Below, piece after piece: positions 25,283 through 37,459 of a stretch of DNA of 64,000 bases. The notes under the pieces are model-generated. The model searched no databases. It was not told the DNA's origin and saw nothing but the letters and a program-made list of their open reading frames with translations. The stretch lies in contig NC_088098.1 in the NCBI RefSeq assembly GCF_036370855.1, positions 36,087,981 to 36,151,980 of the forward strand. The letters run 5' to 3'. Within the stretch, counting starts at the first letter, position 1. Every line of letters begins with the position of its first letter. The DNA is from Dromaius novaehollandiae. Its lineage: Eukaryota > Chordata > Aves > Casuariiformes > Dromaiidae. The position numbers and the translations under genes were made by a program.

Positions 25283-25319
<37 letters not shown>
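25283..25319. repeat. A37 homopolymer run
   Basis: Thirty-seven A inside the FRS2 3' UTR. It will cause internal oligo(dT) priming and can mimic a transcript end. No AATAAA lies just upstream. Confidence 0.92.
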
Positions 25320-25320
<1 letters not shown>

Positions 25321-28300
25321 CCTTGAACTGTGTGTAAGGAAAACATGTGCAAGAAAAGCCATTGGAGGATCTGAAAAAGAATTAAGGGTCTTCATGCAAT
25401 ATTTGAATTGAAGTTTTATTAAAAACAAAACTATTTCCAATCTTTTAAATTGGAGTGTATTCCTGTTCCCTTGTTAATTTTTTCTTTGGTCTTCTCTCAG
25501 TTTAGTAGTGGCAACAGTGACAGCACCTGAAATACATGTTCCTTGTCACATCTTTAAGGGATAATATCAGGCAACCTTTTCACTCTGAAAGATGTTCATT
25601 GTTCTTTACAGACTATATGGTACTGAAATACCAGATGCACAAAGAACAGTTTGCAGAAGTAAAAGATGAGTCATTGAGACTATTATGAGAAATTTAAGAG
25701 ATCAAAAAGCTTTTCATCAATGATTTTACTGTCAGCCTATGCATAGTATTGTGATAGGCTTGTTGACATCTGAGGAGAACTTGGTGCTCAAGAAGGTAAA
25801 GACTAGCTAGAGCTAGACATTTTGCAGGTCTGCAGTGTTCATGCTCCTTCACATCTTTGCCAGTGCCTCATCTTATGCTGTTGACCAGTCTTCGTCTCTA
25901 CTGAAGAGAGATTACCAAGTGTTGTGAAATAGGTAGTGGATTAATGATACTGGTGTGATTCTTGTTCCTAGCTTACAGCTCACTTAAATTTGTGAGCCAT
26001 ACTAACACTTCAGCATGTGTTTTGAGGCAAAACTGTTTGATCTAGCTAGCAGCCTAGAAATATTTGGTCCTCATCTGTGTAGCATGGATGTCTCAGAAAT
26101 GTTAGTTAATTTGATCCTTAAAACATATCTGTGAGGCAGGAAGTAATATTCTTAATTGACAAATAGAGGAAGAGACTTTAGGTAGATCGTAAGTGACCTG
26201 CTGAAATTCCAGAACACAAACATGTTCCTCCTTAGTTCTAGTAGGTTGTCCTATACATTTATACTGAATAATCTCAGATACAAAGGATGGTCTGAATAAT
26301 TTTTTTAAGTTGTTGCAAGTTTGCAAGTCACAATACTTTGTGTGTGGGGGGGTGTTTTCCTAACTCTGGTGCCTGGAATTGAGGACTAACTGAAATGTCA
26401 GCTTCTGTGATTTCTGAGTGCTTAGTCCTGGTGTTTTGTTAGTATCCTAAGCAGAAAATACATCAGGCAGAATTTAAGGGAAAACCTTCTATAGCCTTAA
26501 TTATGTTAATCAGTCTGACACCATATTTTCTAGGAATATCTTTTTATCCTCTTTCATTCTACAGGTGGGATAATGCTTTCTTGTTTTTTGTAAGCTGGAA
26601 AAATACTGCATAGTCCCTGTTCCCTGTCTTTAGCATTATTTTCATTACCTTATTTTCTGCCCCTTGAAGTAGATGTAGTTGCAATGCACTTTACCCTTGG
26701 AGACTTGGTAAATATTTTTGCAGTTCAGTCTCTTTAAAGGTTGTAATGTTAGGTTTATTGTCTGTAGATCTAGGATTCAGTTTTCAGCTGAAATCTCTCC
26801 ACAGTATTTAGATCATATTTATTTTGGGCTCACAAGTGTATAGCGTGAGAAGCTACAAATACGGTAACAGTTTTCTTTAATAATTGAGACATGTTAATTT
26901 TACATAAACTGTGTCCTGCAAAAATGGCAACATTTCCTTCAGTTCCACTTTTCATCCATAACATGCAATTGACTGCTACTCTTCAAGCACATAAGATGAG
27001 GGAAAGTCTTAAACTGTTTCTCCTTCAATGCCGTGATTTGTGAAAATAAATATAACATAAATTAGAGTATCTTTTAAACAAGGAAATTCATTTTCAATTT
27101 ATAGAGATAATAAAGGTGAAGCAGTGGCCAAAAGTACATAATAAAAATTGCATCAGAAATGCCGTTGGTGAGAATGTAATCCATTAGTTATATCAATTTG
27201 AGAAGGAAAATAATACTTTCCTGATATAAAAAGGAGGTACAACTTTAATTTTGTAGTGTTTCTGAGTGACTTCATAAAACAATATAAAAAAGACCATTCT
27301 GAAAACTTTAACTGTCCTTAGAGCACTCTTGTTCTAGTAATATTTTTAAAATGTCAACTATGCAGGTGTATTGATCAGTGCATTTTGCATACGATAGGTG
27401 TTGAATGTAATGGTGTGCATTTAAACCCTATTCCTGTTCCTATTTAAGTCTACAAAACTTGGTTAAAAAGCTTACATATTTAAATAGACATTTCATATCA
27501 TAAAGTGCTTAATTTTTTTTTCTAAGATGTTTAGATATTTGTGTGTGTTTGAACCTCTGACTAGGATTTGGATGCAACAAGGTCCACAGAAAGGTTTGAG
27601 CTGTAGAAAGTCCAAAACAAGGCTGCTCTTTTGCAGGTGACAGACCAACAGTTGATTTTGTTGGATTTATGCCAGCGTGCATTGGCTCGAAATCTGGCTA
27701 TGCTTGTCTTGTTTTCATATGTAACTATGTTCACAATGAGACAGAATTGGGAAAGAGCAGACTGTCTATATTCACTGTTGGTGAAGTAAAAAATGCAAGT
27801 TCTGATTAATTTCAGTTACTACTCTGAGCATATAATGTTGGGTCTGATTTGGACCTCTATTTCTTAGCAGTATTTTCTTCTTCATGTAAGGTGGAATCAA
27901 TGGTGAAATGGCATTTCTGCACTGTACTAATTTATTTATGGCTGCAAATAAGATAAAAGTGATTGACTAGGAGCTAATAGTGGACTTAAATCTAAAGTTT
28001 TCCCAATTTCCCCTGCAAGAAGCCAAAAGAAGCTTGGTCCTCCAGTTTGTTGGATAGAATTAGGTATTTCTGGAATTTAATTATAAGATCTTTGCCATCC
28101 TTCCCTAGAGGTAGCAATTCAGGCATTTATAGTCAACAGTATTTACATTATATAAACGTAAGTTCATTTACAATAACTTTATTTTTAAATCCATATACAC
28201 TCCAACAAAAAAAAATCCAGAAGAAATTCCACCACAAAAAACTGCGTTAAGATGGAGTCAAGGTTGCTGATGTCCTTCTTACATAATAAATACTAAAAAG

Positions 28301-28789
28301 ACAGGAAGTCTTGAGTTAAGGTGCTTTCACAGTCTTTAGAAGTTCCTCTTCGGGGCAAGATAAGTGAATAAGGAAAAAAAAAAAACATAGCAGCTGTAAC
28401 TCTGACCAGGTATACATTATTCCTTCTAATACTGTGCTGTAAGGTATAACTAAGTCTGCCAGATGTTTTATTAGGATATTATCCTAACACGGTGTTTACT
28501 CCAAATTAACGCAGTATTTTGTTTGGAAGTATGTAGGTGTACAGATAGAAATAGAATATGAGATAAAAGTTACCTTTAAAGTTCATGAAACAAGTGTTGG
28601 ACATATCTATATTTTTATATATTACAAAGGGCATTTGAAATTTTTTCTTGCAGTTTTAGTAATTATTTAGTGTGGTAATATACATATATTGTGACAGTGT
28701 CTTCTGATATATCCATTACTTTGGTGTAATTCTATTTTATGTAGCAAATATGTGTATATACAAAGGAGATTATGTAAAAAAAATATGAT

Positions 28790-28905
28790 TAGAAATAGGC
28801 TTGAGCCCTTCAGAACAGGGACTGTCTTCCTCTGTGTCTGTAAAGTACTTAATGCCTTGGGGTCCCAGTCTGAGACCTTTGGTGACTGAATGATGGAGCG
28901 ATGAA
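28790..28905 (+). mobile_element. Ancient LINE/SINE 3' end fragment in FRS2 3' UTR
   Basis: The stretch with 'cagaacagggactgtcttcc', 'tgtgtctgtaaagtacttaa' and 'ccttggggtcccagtctga' resembles the 3' end of old CR1/L2-type elements shared across amniotes (pattern: gggcagggactgtctt ... tgtacagcacctagcac ... ggggtcctggtc). It is short and diverged; the exact family is uncertain. Confidence 0.5.
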
Positions 28906-30496
28906 TACGGAGGGCACCTCTTCTGCTTTTGAAGAGAAGCCTTAGTACGAAGGTGCCGTGATGCTCACCTTGCTGCTCCCCGCTGCTGGGGCTGTGCTGT
29001 ACACGGCTGTTCCCAACACCACCTGCAGACATCCCTGATTGCCCCGAGCCAGCGTGTCCCTTGCCCCAGTCCTTCCCTTGGGTGGTAGGAGAGGAAGCCT
29101 GAGGTAGGAGTTTTGATGTCATTAGGGAATCTTTCTTGTCAGTAGGGCGATCCTTCCAGAGCTTGTTTGGGCCTCATGCAGCATCCTTTGAAGCCAAATG
29201 AATCGAATGCATTGACTTCAATGGTCACTGGATGTGTTCCTACACGATCAAGTTCTGCTGACATAACAGCTCTGTTATACCTGAGGACCTGGTTGGTCGA
29301 GTTCTTCAGGAATGGTCTAAAAATACTGTAAAAATATAAATATATTTAATTACATGTACTGAGAAAATCCTATTTGTTGTGGTCAGAGTTCAGATTACTA
29401 TGTGAATTTTGATTTCTTAGTCATACTTGCATATATATTGCTTTAACTATTATGTATGAAAGAGGAAGTGATTCTAAAGTGTGTGAAAGTTCAGGATTAC
29501 ACCTGTATTTTTAATGGTTATGTTATTTAGGAGTGGATCTCAGCAAATTTAACTCCATATTAATGCAGTTTTTTTGCATTAGAATATGTGTATATCATAC
29601 ACCCACATTTTATATATAATATGTTATATATTTGGTACTAACTTTGTATTTTCCCTGAAACTTGCCAAATCCTGAACACAGATGTTCTCACTTGTAAGAC
29701 TTTGGTACTTAATGACTGAATGTATAAGAAGTGCTCTAGTATGAAAGAAAATAGTGTCATATGGTATCCCACAATGTAGAATGTCTCAACCAGCAGGCGT
29801 GTTGCCTTTTTTGCGTGTTACATCTCATTCCGTTGCAGCATCACCTTATGTCTCCTGAAGCATTGTCTGTGTTTTTAACTGAGCAGCAGACCTGCCGTTA
29901 CAGTATAGCTGAACACAGTTCTAGCATGAAAGCTGACCGATAGTAGTAAGAATACAATAGTCACCAGTGTGCCACAAATGCATTTGTTAAATGCAGAAAT
30001 ACACATATCTACAAAGGCCAAAATCTTATGTTGTATGTTCCTTTCTTGTCATTACATTGTATGATATTGTAAGATTGTTGTATGTCCTAATTTGCATTAT
30101 AAAATGTTTTTTCCTACTTAAAGGCATAAATATAGCAACTTTGTATAAAGGTAGCTTTCTAGATTTTTATTTCTTTTATATATAAAAAAAGTCTAAACAG
30201 TGGGAGTACCATTGCCAAATTGTTTATAAAGTTTCAGTTAACTTGCCCTGTTGAATTAATTTTTTACAAACATTCCTTGTTTCTTTTATGACAAAAGTGA
30301 TACTCTACTATGCAGAAAGAGTGTATTTTTATGCCATTCCAAATCAACCTTAAAAAAATTAATTTCACTTGTTTTAAACTTTTGTTATTGAGAAAGCTTA
30401 CCAAATGTGCATTTTAAAAAAATGTATTATGTATTATGACAACGTTGTCCCCTTTACCAGTGCCAACTTCATTTGAAAAAAAAATTGTAGCATGGC

Positions 30497-30502
30497 AATA
30501 AA
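30497..30502 (+). terminator. FRS2 distal poly(A) signal AATAAA
   Basis: AATAAA in 'ggcaataaactattg', followed 30 bases later by a GU-rich stretch (gtgcgtgggtt) suitable as a downstream element. Cleavage is expected near 30515-30525. Confidence 0.65.
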
Positions 30503-30525
30503 CTATTGATTTTACATTGAAAATA

Positions 30526-33500
30526 GTGCGTGGGTTACTTCAGTGTTTACTAATGGGAAGGATGTTCACTGTCAGTATTGCTGTATTGTACTTTGTTAGT
30601 TTTAAAAAAAAAAAAAAAAAAAGCTTTTTGCTTCTCTTAAATCATTGTTCCAGGTACCTAGCTGTGTGTGATTGGTTGGTTGGTTGTTTTTTTCCTTCCC
30701 CTTGTATTCCACTGGTGTTTTATTAGTGGTAAGGAAATAGAATGTGATGACTTGGAGTTTGGAAGTCTTTCTCACAGCTTTTGTTTTGTTTTTACCAGTG
30801 TTCTCTTCTTTACATCTTTGTCATGTACATAGACTGTTGGATTTTTTTTCCTGTGTGCTGTTGCTATTAATTACTAGCTGGTGAATTATATGCATCATAT
30901 TGAATGTACTCCCTTTTTAGTTGATTAAATGACTATGAGATATTTCACAAAACTCAAATTTTTAGTATATTGATAAATTCAGAAAGAAGGCAGTAAGAAA
31001 ACAAGGTGAAACCCTCTCCATATGTCCTTTTCATTTTCTTTTGGGGGCTATAAAATACATTGGTGATTTATCAAAATTCAGTATTTCTTCTTCTCTCCCT
31101 CTTAAGTTCCTGTTTTAAAGCCTAATTTCAGTAAAGATGATGTTTCTAGGCAACAAATGAACAAAACCTTAGAAATTTCAGGAAATGCTTTGTTTTCAGA
31201 ACCTCTTAAGAAACAACATTGTGGTCCTTGGAAAATGTTGGTTAGATAACTTAGAAGTCTGAAAACTCGAGAAATTTTTGTATCTGGCCAACAGCTTGCA
31301 GCTTCCAAACCTGAATGGCTGCTTAGGAGTCTATCTTAATCTTTCAAAGTTATTTCCATACTAACAAGATTTCAGAGTTCAGCAGGAACTTTGGTTCTTT
31401 GCATCTTCATTTCAAATGGCAAGAAAGCTTTCCAGTAACATTTGGTCAAAATGCTTAATGTAACAGTTAGGATGTGACAGTAGGTAAAGTGTTTACAGTT
31501 ACAAAATTAAATGTTAGCAATAAGATTGCAACTAAAACATCATGCAATTGAAGTAGTAATTCCAATTAAAATAGGTATATACCTCACATTCATGACCTAC
31601 TGATGCTTTGTTATGCAATAAAATTTTGAAGCTTGCTCAGAGGAGATGGTATTAAGGATCCAAAGCTTAACCTTCTAACTGCATGTGCATGGTATTAGCA
31701 TTTCCAATAGTGATATAAGCTGCTCTGTTAAAATCATTATACATAAATCACAGTAATATATCTGTAAATTTTCAGTTGGGAATCAGAGAGTTGGATTTGG
31801 TGGAGATTCTCTATTTTTTTCCCTTCCACAAATTTTTATCTGCCTAAAGGTTTAAATGGCTGAAATGATTGAAATAAGCCTCAAACTAGTTTCTGTGATC
31901 AGTGTCAGAATTACTAGTTCTGAAGAAAATAGGAAACAGTGCTATTCTGTAACTCCTGTTAATAGCTCAACTGTAAGCACAAGGGCTGAATCTGTATTAA
32001 AGTGCTATCGGTAGGTCCAGAGGATGTGGAGCTCTGGATCAGAATTCTTCTCAGAGCAACCGCCTTGTGCTGATGGGTATATCTAATGGTTTTGGGACTG
32101 AAACACTGCTACTTCAGCTTGAAAAAGATGAGGTAATTTACAAAGTATATTTTGCTGTTAAGCAGCAATTTCGCAATATGAGGAGTTGAGTGTTAGCATC
32201 TGTTTGAGTTTCTGCTTCTGTGAAAATATTAAAATGGGGCACTTATACCTTGGGTCACTTTATTTATTCACAGTGTGACGTTACAAATTGTTGCCAGCAC
32301 AGAGGCAAGTGTGCTGAGCAGCTGGAGGTAAGAGGTAGCAACTTTTTTGGCTAACACTGCCTCTTAGCTCCTCCTGTGATGGTATGATTACTTTACACTT
32401 CATGAATCATAATTTTACTACATATAGTTTAGTGTTAGCTAAACTTAAACCAAACTTGCAAATTCTGTGTAGTGAGTTTTTCCTGAGTATTTGATTTTCT
32501 AAAGGCTGTAACTGTCCAATGGGCAAGGCTAAGATAGTGCATACAGCTTCGATGCTGGAATTATTTGCCATTGCTTTTCTTTAATACTTAAGTGCAAATA
32601 ATTTTCCTAGTTAAAGGCTAATAGTTGTTTCATCCCTGGTTATTTTACATGACAATTTGAAGCACAAAACATGGGTTAATTGTCCAAGCTTACTTTAAGA
32701 TATTTTTTCCCAGAAAAACATAGGGCCATGATTTATACCCCAGTTTACACCATAGTAGCAGAAAACATGAATTAAAACCAATTGGTTCATTCAGTGCAAA
32801 TCTTTATGAATGCTCTATTTCTGGACAAAAATAGCTGAAGTTTCAGTCTGGTTATCAGCCTTAGCTAAATCTTTTCTCCATAACTACAAGGAAAAATGAA
32901 GATGCTACAATTTAATTAGTACTCCAATTTTCCTATGAAGAAAACGCAACAAAAAGCCCAAGCAACTTTGGTAGAAAAATTCTAACCTGGTATTGACAAA
33001 CTTAAGACCAAAGACAGATGTGAAAGTTGGCAGCACTTTATCATGTCCTTTTGCTGTCTCCATTGGGATAGTTATCTGTATCTGGCCAGTTTGAATCTAC
33101 AACAAACAGTTTTGAATATATCCCAAGAGATTTTAGGCTTGGTACACATGCCTTCGCTAAAGGGTTTGGTCTTCAAACCTAAAAAGGGTAAGTAGGAAAT
33201 TACAAACAGTGCAACTTCAATTTCTAGAACAAATACACGTACAGGGTATTTTTAAGCATCTGGGAAAAGTAACAGATGGAGCAATTCTTGAATAAAAAGT
33301 CATATAAAACCAATTCAATTTTCTAGTATGACCAGGTAACAAACTTCTTGTGTGGAAAAAGCAGTGATTGAATAAGGTATCTTGATGTGATCTTACACAT
33401 CTCCAAAACTACCCTGAGAACAGTTAACAGTGCTATTGGTTATCAGTACAAAATTTTTATCTAATTCTGTTCACTGTTTTTAGATGATAGCAAAAATCAA

Positions 33501-33780
33501 GAATTGTCTGTCAAGTACACTTAAGAGGCCAGGAGCAGGATTTAAAATGTTTTTGATCTCTAAAAAATTGTAGAAATTAACTGAGGCACCTGCAAGCTCC
33601 TTTGCTTAGTTCGAAAGGTTTCTTTAGGAATATGCTGGGAAATAACTGGCAGGTTACACCTCTTTGGAGAAGGATAGGTGTGCTGTGGTGGACTGCAAGG
33701 AGAACAGAAGTCAGCGAGGTGCTGCTGTAAGAACGGGAAAAGAAGTAAAGGGTCTGCAAGTCCCCTAATTAATAAAAATA
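30526..33780. other. FRS2-CCT2 intergenic region
   Basis: About 3.2 kb of AT-rich sequence with an A19 run at 30604-30622. I see no coding exon, RNA gene or recognisable repeat family. Confidence 0.65.
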
Positions 33781-33955
33781 ACGTCTCTGCGCCAGTCAGC
33801 TGTGGCAGCTGCATGCACAGCGCTCCAAGAAAGCCGTGGCCAGGGAAGAGCAGCGCTAGGGCCCAGCAAAGGGGACGCGGAGATCCGGGAGGGCCGGCTC
33901 ACGCTTTGCTTGTCGACCAGCTTGGAGCGGACCGAGGCTGGAGGCAGCAGCAGCC

Positions 33956-33981
33956 CGCCGCGCCGCGCCGCGCCGCGCCGC
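33956..33981. repeat. (CCGCG)n short tandem repeat
   Basis: About five copies of CGCCG/CCGCG in the CCT2 promoter island; likely polymorphic and highly structured. Confidence 0.85.
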
Positions 33982-34060
33982 AGCCGGCTAACGGCCACCG
34001 CCAGCTCCCAAAAGGCCGCGCGCTGCCGCCGCGGGAGGAAGCGGCCGCTCCTCCGACGCA

Positions 34061-34068
34061 ACTTCCGG
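34061..34068 (+). promoter_or_regulatory. ETS-family binding site ACTTCCGG
   Basis: The core TTCCGG (GGAA on the other strand) sits 97-104 bases upstream of the CCT2 ATG, a common arrangement in TATA-less housekeeping promoters. Function is inferred from motif and position. Confidence 0.5.
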
Positions 34069-34164
34069 GAGCGGCTCGTGCGCTGAGGTGGGGGCTGCGG
34101 TGGCGCGTTGCTCTTCTGGTGCAGGAGACGGTTGGCGGGGCCCGGCGGCGGCGTCAGCGGCACC

Positions 34165-34167
34165 ATG
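34165..34167 (+). CDS. CCT2: CCT2 coding exon 1 (initiator methionine only)
   Basis: The ATG in context gcaccATGg is followed immediately by donor gtgggt, so exon 1 contributes only Met1. Reading straight through the intron gives no chaperonin sequence. Splicing to GCATCCATT at 35365 yields [13 protein letters not shown], matching the known N-terminus. Confidence 0.9.
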
Positions 34168-37100
34168 GTGGGTCCCGGGGCGGCAGGGCAGCTCCGCAGC
34201 CGCTCGCGCGGGGGCGGGGCGGTCCCGTCTCCCTCCCCGGCCGCGCTCTGTCCGGGGGGCGGTTGCGGCGCTCGCGCGGGGGTGGCCGTTAGGCCTGGAA
34301 AGTTCTGGAGCGCGCGCGGAGCGTCCGTTGGGCCGTGGCCGGGCTCGCTGGGGCCCGCGGCGAAGAGGCCCCCGCAGCATGGCCGCCTCGGAGGCGAGCG
34401 GGAGGCCGCTTATTTACTCCCCGCTCCTCCTGAAAGACCGGGTGAGGCAGCGCCGTGTGTCCAAGCGTGAGAGCGTGCGTAAAGGCCCCCAACGTGCTGA
34501 GGGCTGCTATCACGCTGTGCGGAGGAGTCTCCTACCGCACCCTTGACAGCCGTTTTCTTATTTATTTATATTTGTTAAGATGGTGATGTAACGCACGTGA
34601 AGCCTGTAGCAAGAATCGTGTGCTGATCGTACAGCAAAGTAAAAGGTCACTGTATTAGGAGGACTGGGTGTTCACTTTTTTGGGGTTTCCTAACATGCAA
34701 AGATCTTATGGACCTAAATAAGTACTTTTTAGAGGCATGTATTCATTACTGCTTTAATATAACTTGCATGGAGATGAAAAAATAATCAGGTTTTGACACA
34801 AATATTAATGCACTGATGTGCTCAGTAACCAGATTTCTTCGGTTCCACTGATTTTACCTTTGCTTTGTCTGGCTCTGATGTTGGGCCACACAGAATAGCA
34901 ACACAGAGATTGCTGTAAGGTAAGATACTGGTAAAAGCCTTTCAGGCTTGTAGATTCATTATCGTGTAGCATCTGCAGCAGAGAACTTAGGAGAGCTCTC
35001 AGGTAGCGAGATTTCACCAGTGACTTGCTACCTGAGCAATGTAGGATGGGTGCTGCCAGGAAAGTCCTTTATTGTATTGTAGGTCCTTCAGCAGAATTAA
35101 AGATCTATTTAGATCCTCTATTGCTGTCACAGTCCTGATCTTGCTTTTTCTACTTTAAGAGATTGCAAGATAGATTTTTAGAAAGAGTCAAGGCCAATTT
35201 ATATTGAGTATACTTTTTCTCAAAACCAAATGGAGCGGTGCAGAAATAAATCATTCGAATAATAAAAATATTTTCTAGATTGTTAATGCTTATGATGCAT
35301 TTTAAAAATGCATTGTTTTATTAAAGCTAAAAAAAGTATTCTGATGTTAACTCTTTTGTTTTAGGCATCCATTTCCCTTGCTCCTGTGAATATTTTCAAG
35401 GCAGGTGCAGATGAAGAAAAGGCAGAAACTGCTCGGTTGGTAAGTTTAATTCTCTAGGAAGCAGGCAACACTTTGGGTAATTAAGCTTGAATTTTTCTGC
35501 TATTAAAAGTGCTTTCAGTTTACAGTGATGTGGAACTTCATCTGTCTGCTGTTAGCCTTGTTACATGTCTGTGAACAGGAGACAGGAGAAGTAGGAGGAT
35601 TGTTTTGTTTATACTGATAATTAGGAAAACTTGTAAGGAAACAAAGTAAACTATACCTTGGATCAGAAGCTTGACATTCATTGGAAGGCTTTTCTTTGGG
35701 TCATGAGCCAGGCTTTTATGATATCTATGAAGATAATTATGTTTGGTCTAGTTATCAAAATGTAGCAGTTAAAAAACTTGGAACCATACTGTGCTGAAGG
35801 GAGTGTGGCTGTGGAAGGGTTGGCTTAAGATGTCCCCTTGGAAGTGATAATTAGTCTAGCATTTACGTCTTGTCTTAAAGTAGAAATAAATCTTGTGCTA
35901 AGGTATATTTGTTTCCATTTCAGTCATCCTTTGTTGGTGCTATTGCTATCGGTGACCTGGTCAAGAGCACTCTGGGACCTAAAGGCATGGTAAGATAATT
36001 GCAAGTTCTCAGATGTCATACCTGCAAATATAGTATTAATAGTTACAGGATGTTTTGAAGCACTAATCTAAATCTTGCATCTTCTAGGACAAGATTCTTT
36101 TAAGTACTGGAAGAGATAGCACAGTAACAGTGACCAATGATGGTGCAACCATCCTGAAAGCTATTGGAGTTGACAACCCAGCTGCAAAGGTCTTGGTTGG
36201 TGAGTTTCTAACTGCTTGTCGTTGCTGTATTTTGGATTTCTCCATTTGCAATTTTATTTTGTAGTTGTCCTTAGAATAGGATTCTTCAAATAGCGTGAAA
36301 AATTGAAGGGAGAGGGAGAATAATTCCTGAAGTAAGGATACCAAAATGTTGCAAGAGTTTCAGAATTCTGTAAGAATAAAATTGAGGTATATGCTGCTCT
36401 TGCAAAACTGTTCTGATACAGTGACATTGTTTTCCCTCAACCCTCATTTGTCTCAGGAGTCAAAAGGGACAAAGGCAGCTCTATGCCCTGCGTTCTTCAC
36501 TAGGAAGACAGGAGCAAGAATGTACTGGGGTGCATAGGTTCCCTCTGGTTCTTCCCAGTTTAAATCTCTTTTTATTACCTAATCTATGCTGTTCTCTGGA
36601 CAGAGTTTACCCTTGTGATCAGCTCCCTTAATGTGCAAACAGTCAAGTTCTAGTGATGAGCAGCACCCTGAGCAGTTTGCTCTCAAGCTTCTTACTGATT
36701 TTGTGTTTGCTGAGTTCTTGTTTGTCAATAGTTTATGTGACATATGTGGTTATTGTATTCTGTGATCCTGTTTGTATGCCTCAGAGCTTCTATTTGGCCT
36801 TAGTTCCTTTGGATGACCTTCCTTAGGAATGGGGAGAGACTAAATTTTGATTGATGGCAGGCTAGAACTGATGCCTATGTTGTAAATGAAGAGCAGTAAT
36901 TTGAAGGGTGCTGAATTTGATTTGCATTTCTAGTTGTTGTGTGGCTATAACTTGATAGCATCTTTAAACTAGCTGGAACAAGTTTCTTTTTTCTTCTCTA
37001 AGGTGATGTGAGGTAAAAGTATTTATACTTAAAGCTGGTCCTTTTGAGCATGGTATTTTGAATCAAAACATGAATGGAGTAATTTTTTTCTTTTCTTTTT

Positions 37101-37426
37101 TTTTTAAGATATGTCGAAGGTTCAAGATGATGAGGTTGGTGATGGAACTACATCTGTTACTGTGTTGGCAGCTGAATTACTGAGGGTGATGTATTACAAT
37201 TTTTCAGATGTTTCTATGTTTGGCAATGTAGTCCTGAGATATCAGTAAGAGGCAATACCATTAATTGAGGTTTATGAAAACGATTCTCAGAACGTAGCAA
37301 GACTTTTTACAGTGCCATTCAAATTGATAGGAAAAAAACCCTTAGATATTGCCTTTTTTTTGTATTTTAAATATATATAAATATATATAAATTAAATTAA
37401 ATATATAAAATATATTTTAAATATAA

Positions 37427-37459
<33 letters not shown>

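Larger units (their letters stand above)
23769..30520 (+). other. FRS2: FRS2 3' untranslated region (long)
   Basis: About 6.7 kb of AU-rich sequence from the FRS2 stop to a poly(A) signal at 30497. A long 3' UTR is normal for FRS2. It contains a U24 run (24301-24324), an A37 run (25283-25319) and an ancient repeat fragment near 28790-28900. Internal AATAAA motifs, for example near 27047 and 28285, could give shorter isoforms. An antisense open frame at 28667-29122 is not credible as a gene. The 3' end is inferred from the signal, not from transcripts. Confidence 0.7.
33780..34450 (+). promoter_or_regulatory. CCT2 CpG-island promoter
   Basis: A dense CpG island flanks the CCT2 start codon at 34165 and extends into intron 1. 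No TATA box is evident, as expected for a housekeeping chaperonin gene. An ETS-type site ACTTCCGG lies at 34061-34068, about 100 bases before the ATG, and a pentanucleotide CCGCG repeat lies at about 33956-33980. Several open frames cover the island in all phases and are GC-driven artefacts. Confidence 0.88.

Noticed and set aside
28667-29122. 151-codon minus-strand open frame antisense to the FRS2 3' UTR
   Set aside because: It overlaps an ancient repeat relic and a GC-richer patch, shows no family resemblance, and its C-terminal part is translated AT-rich UTR.
33678-34546. Several 90-200 codon open frames on both strands over the CCT2 CpG island
   Set aside because: They overlap in all phases, consist of Arg/Ala/Gly/Pro-rich sequence expected from CpG-rich DNA, and conflict with the CCT2 promoter and single-codon first exon.
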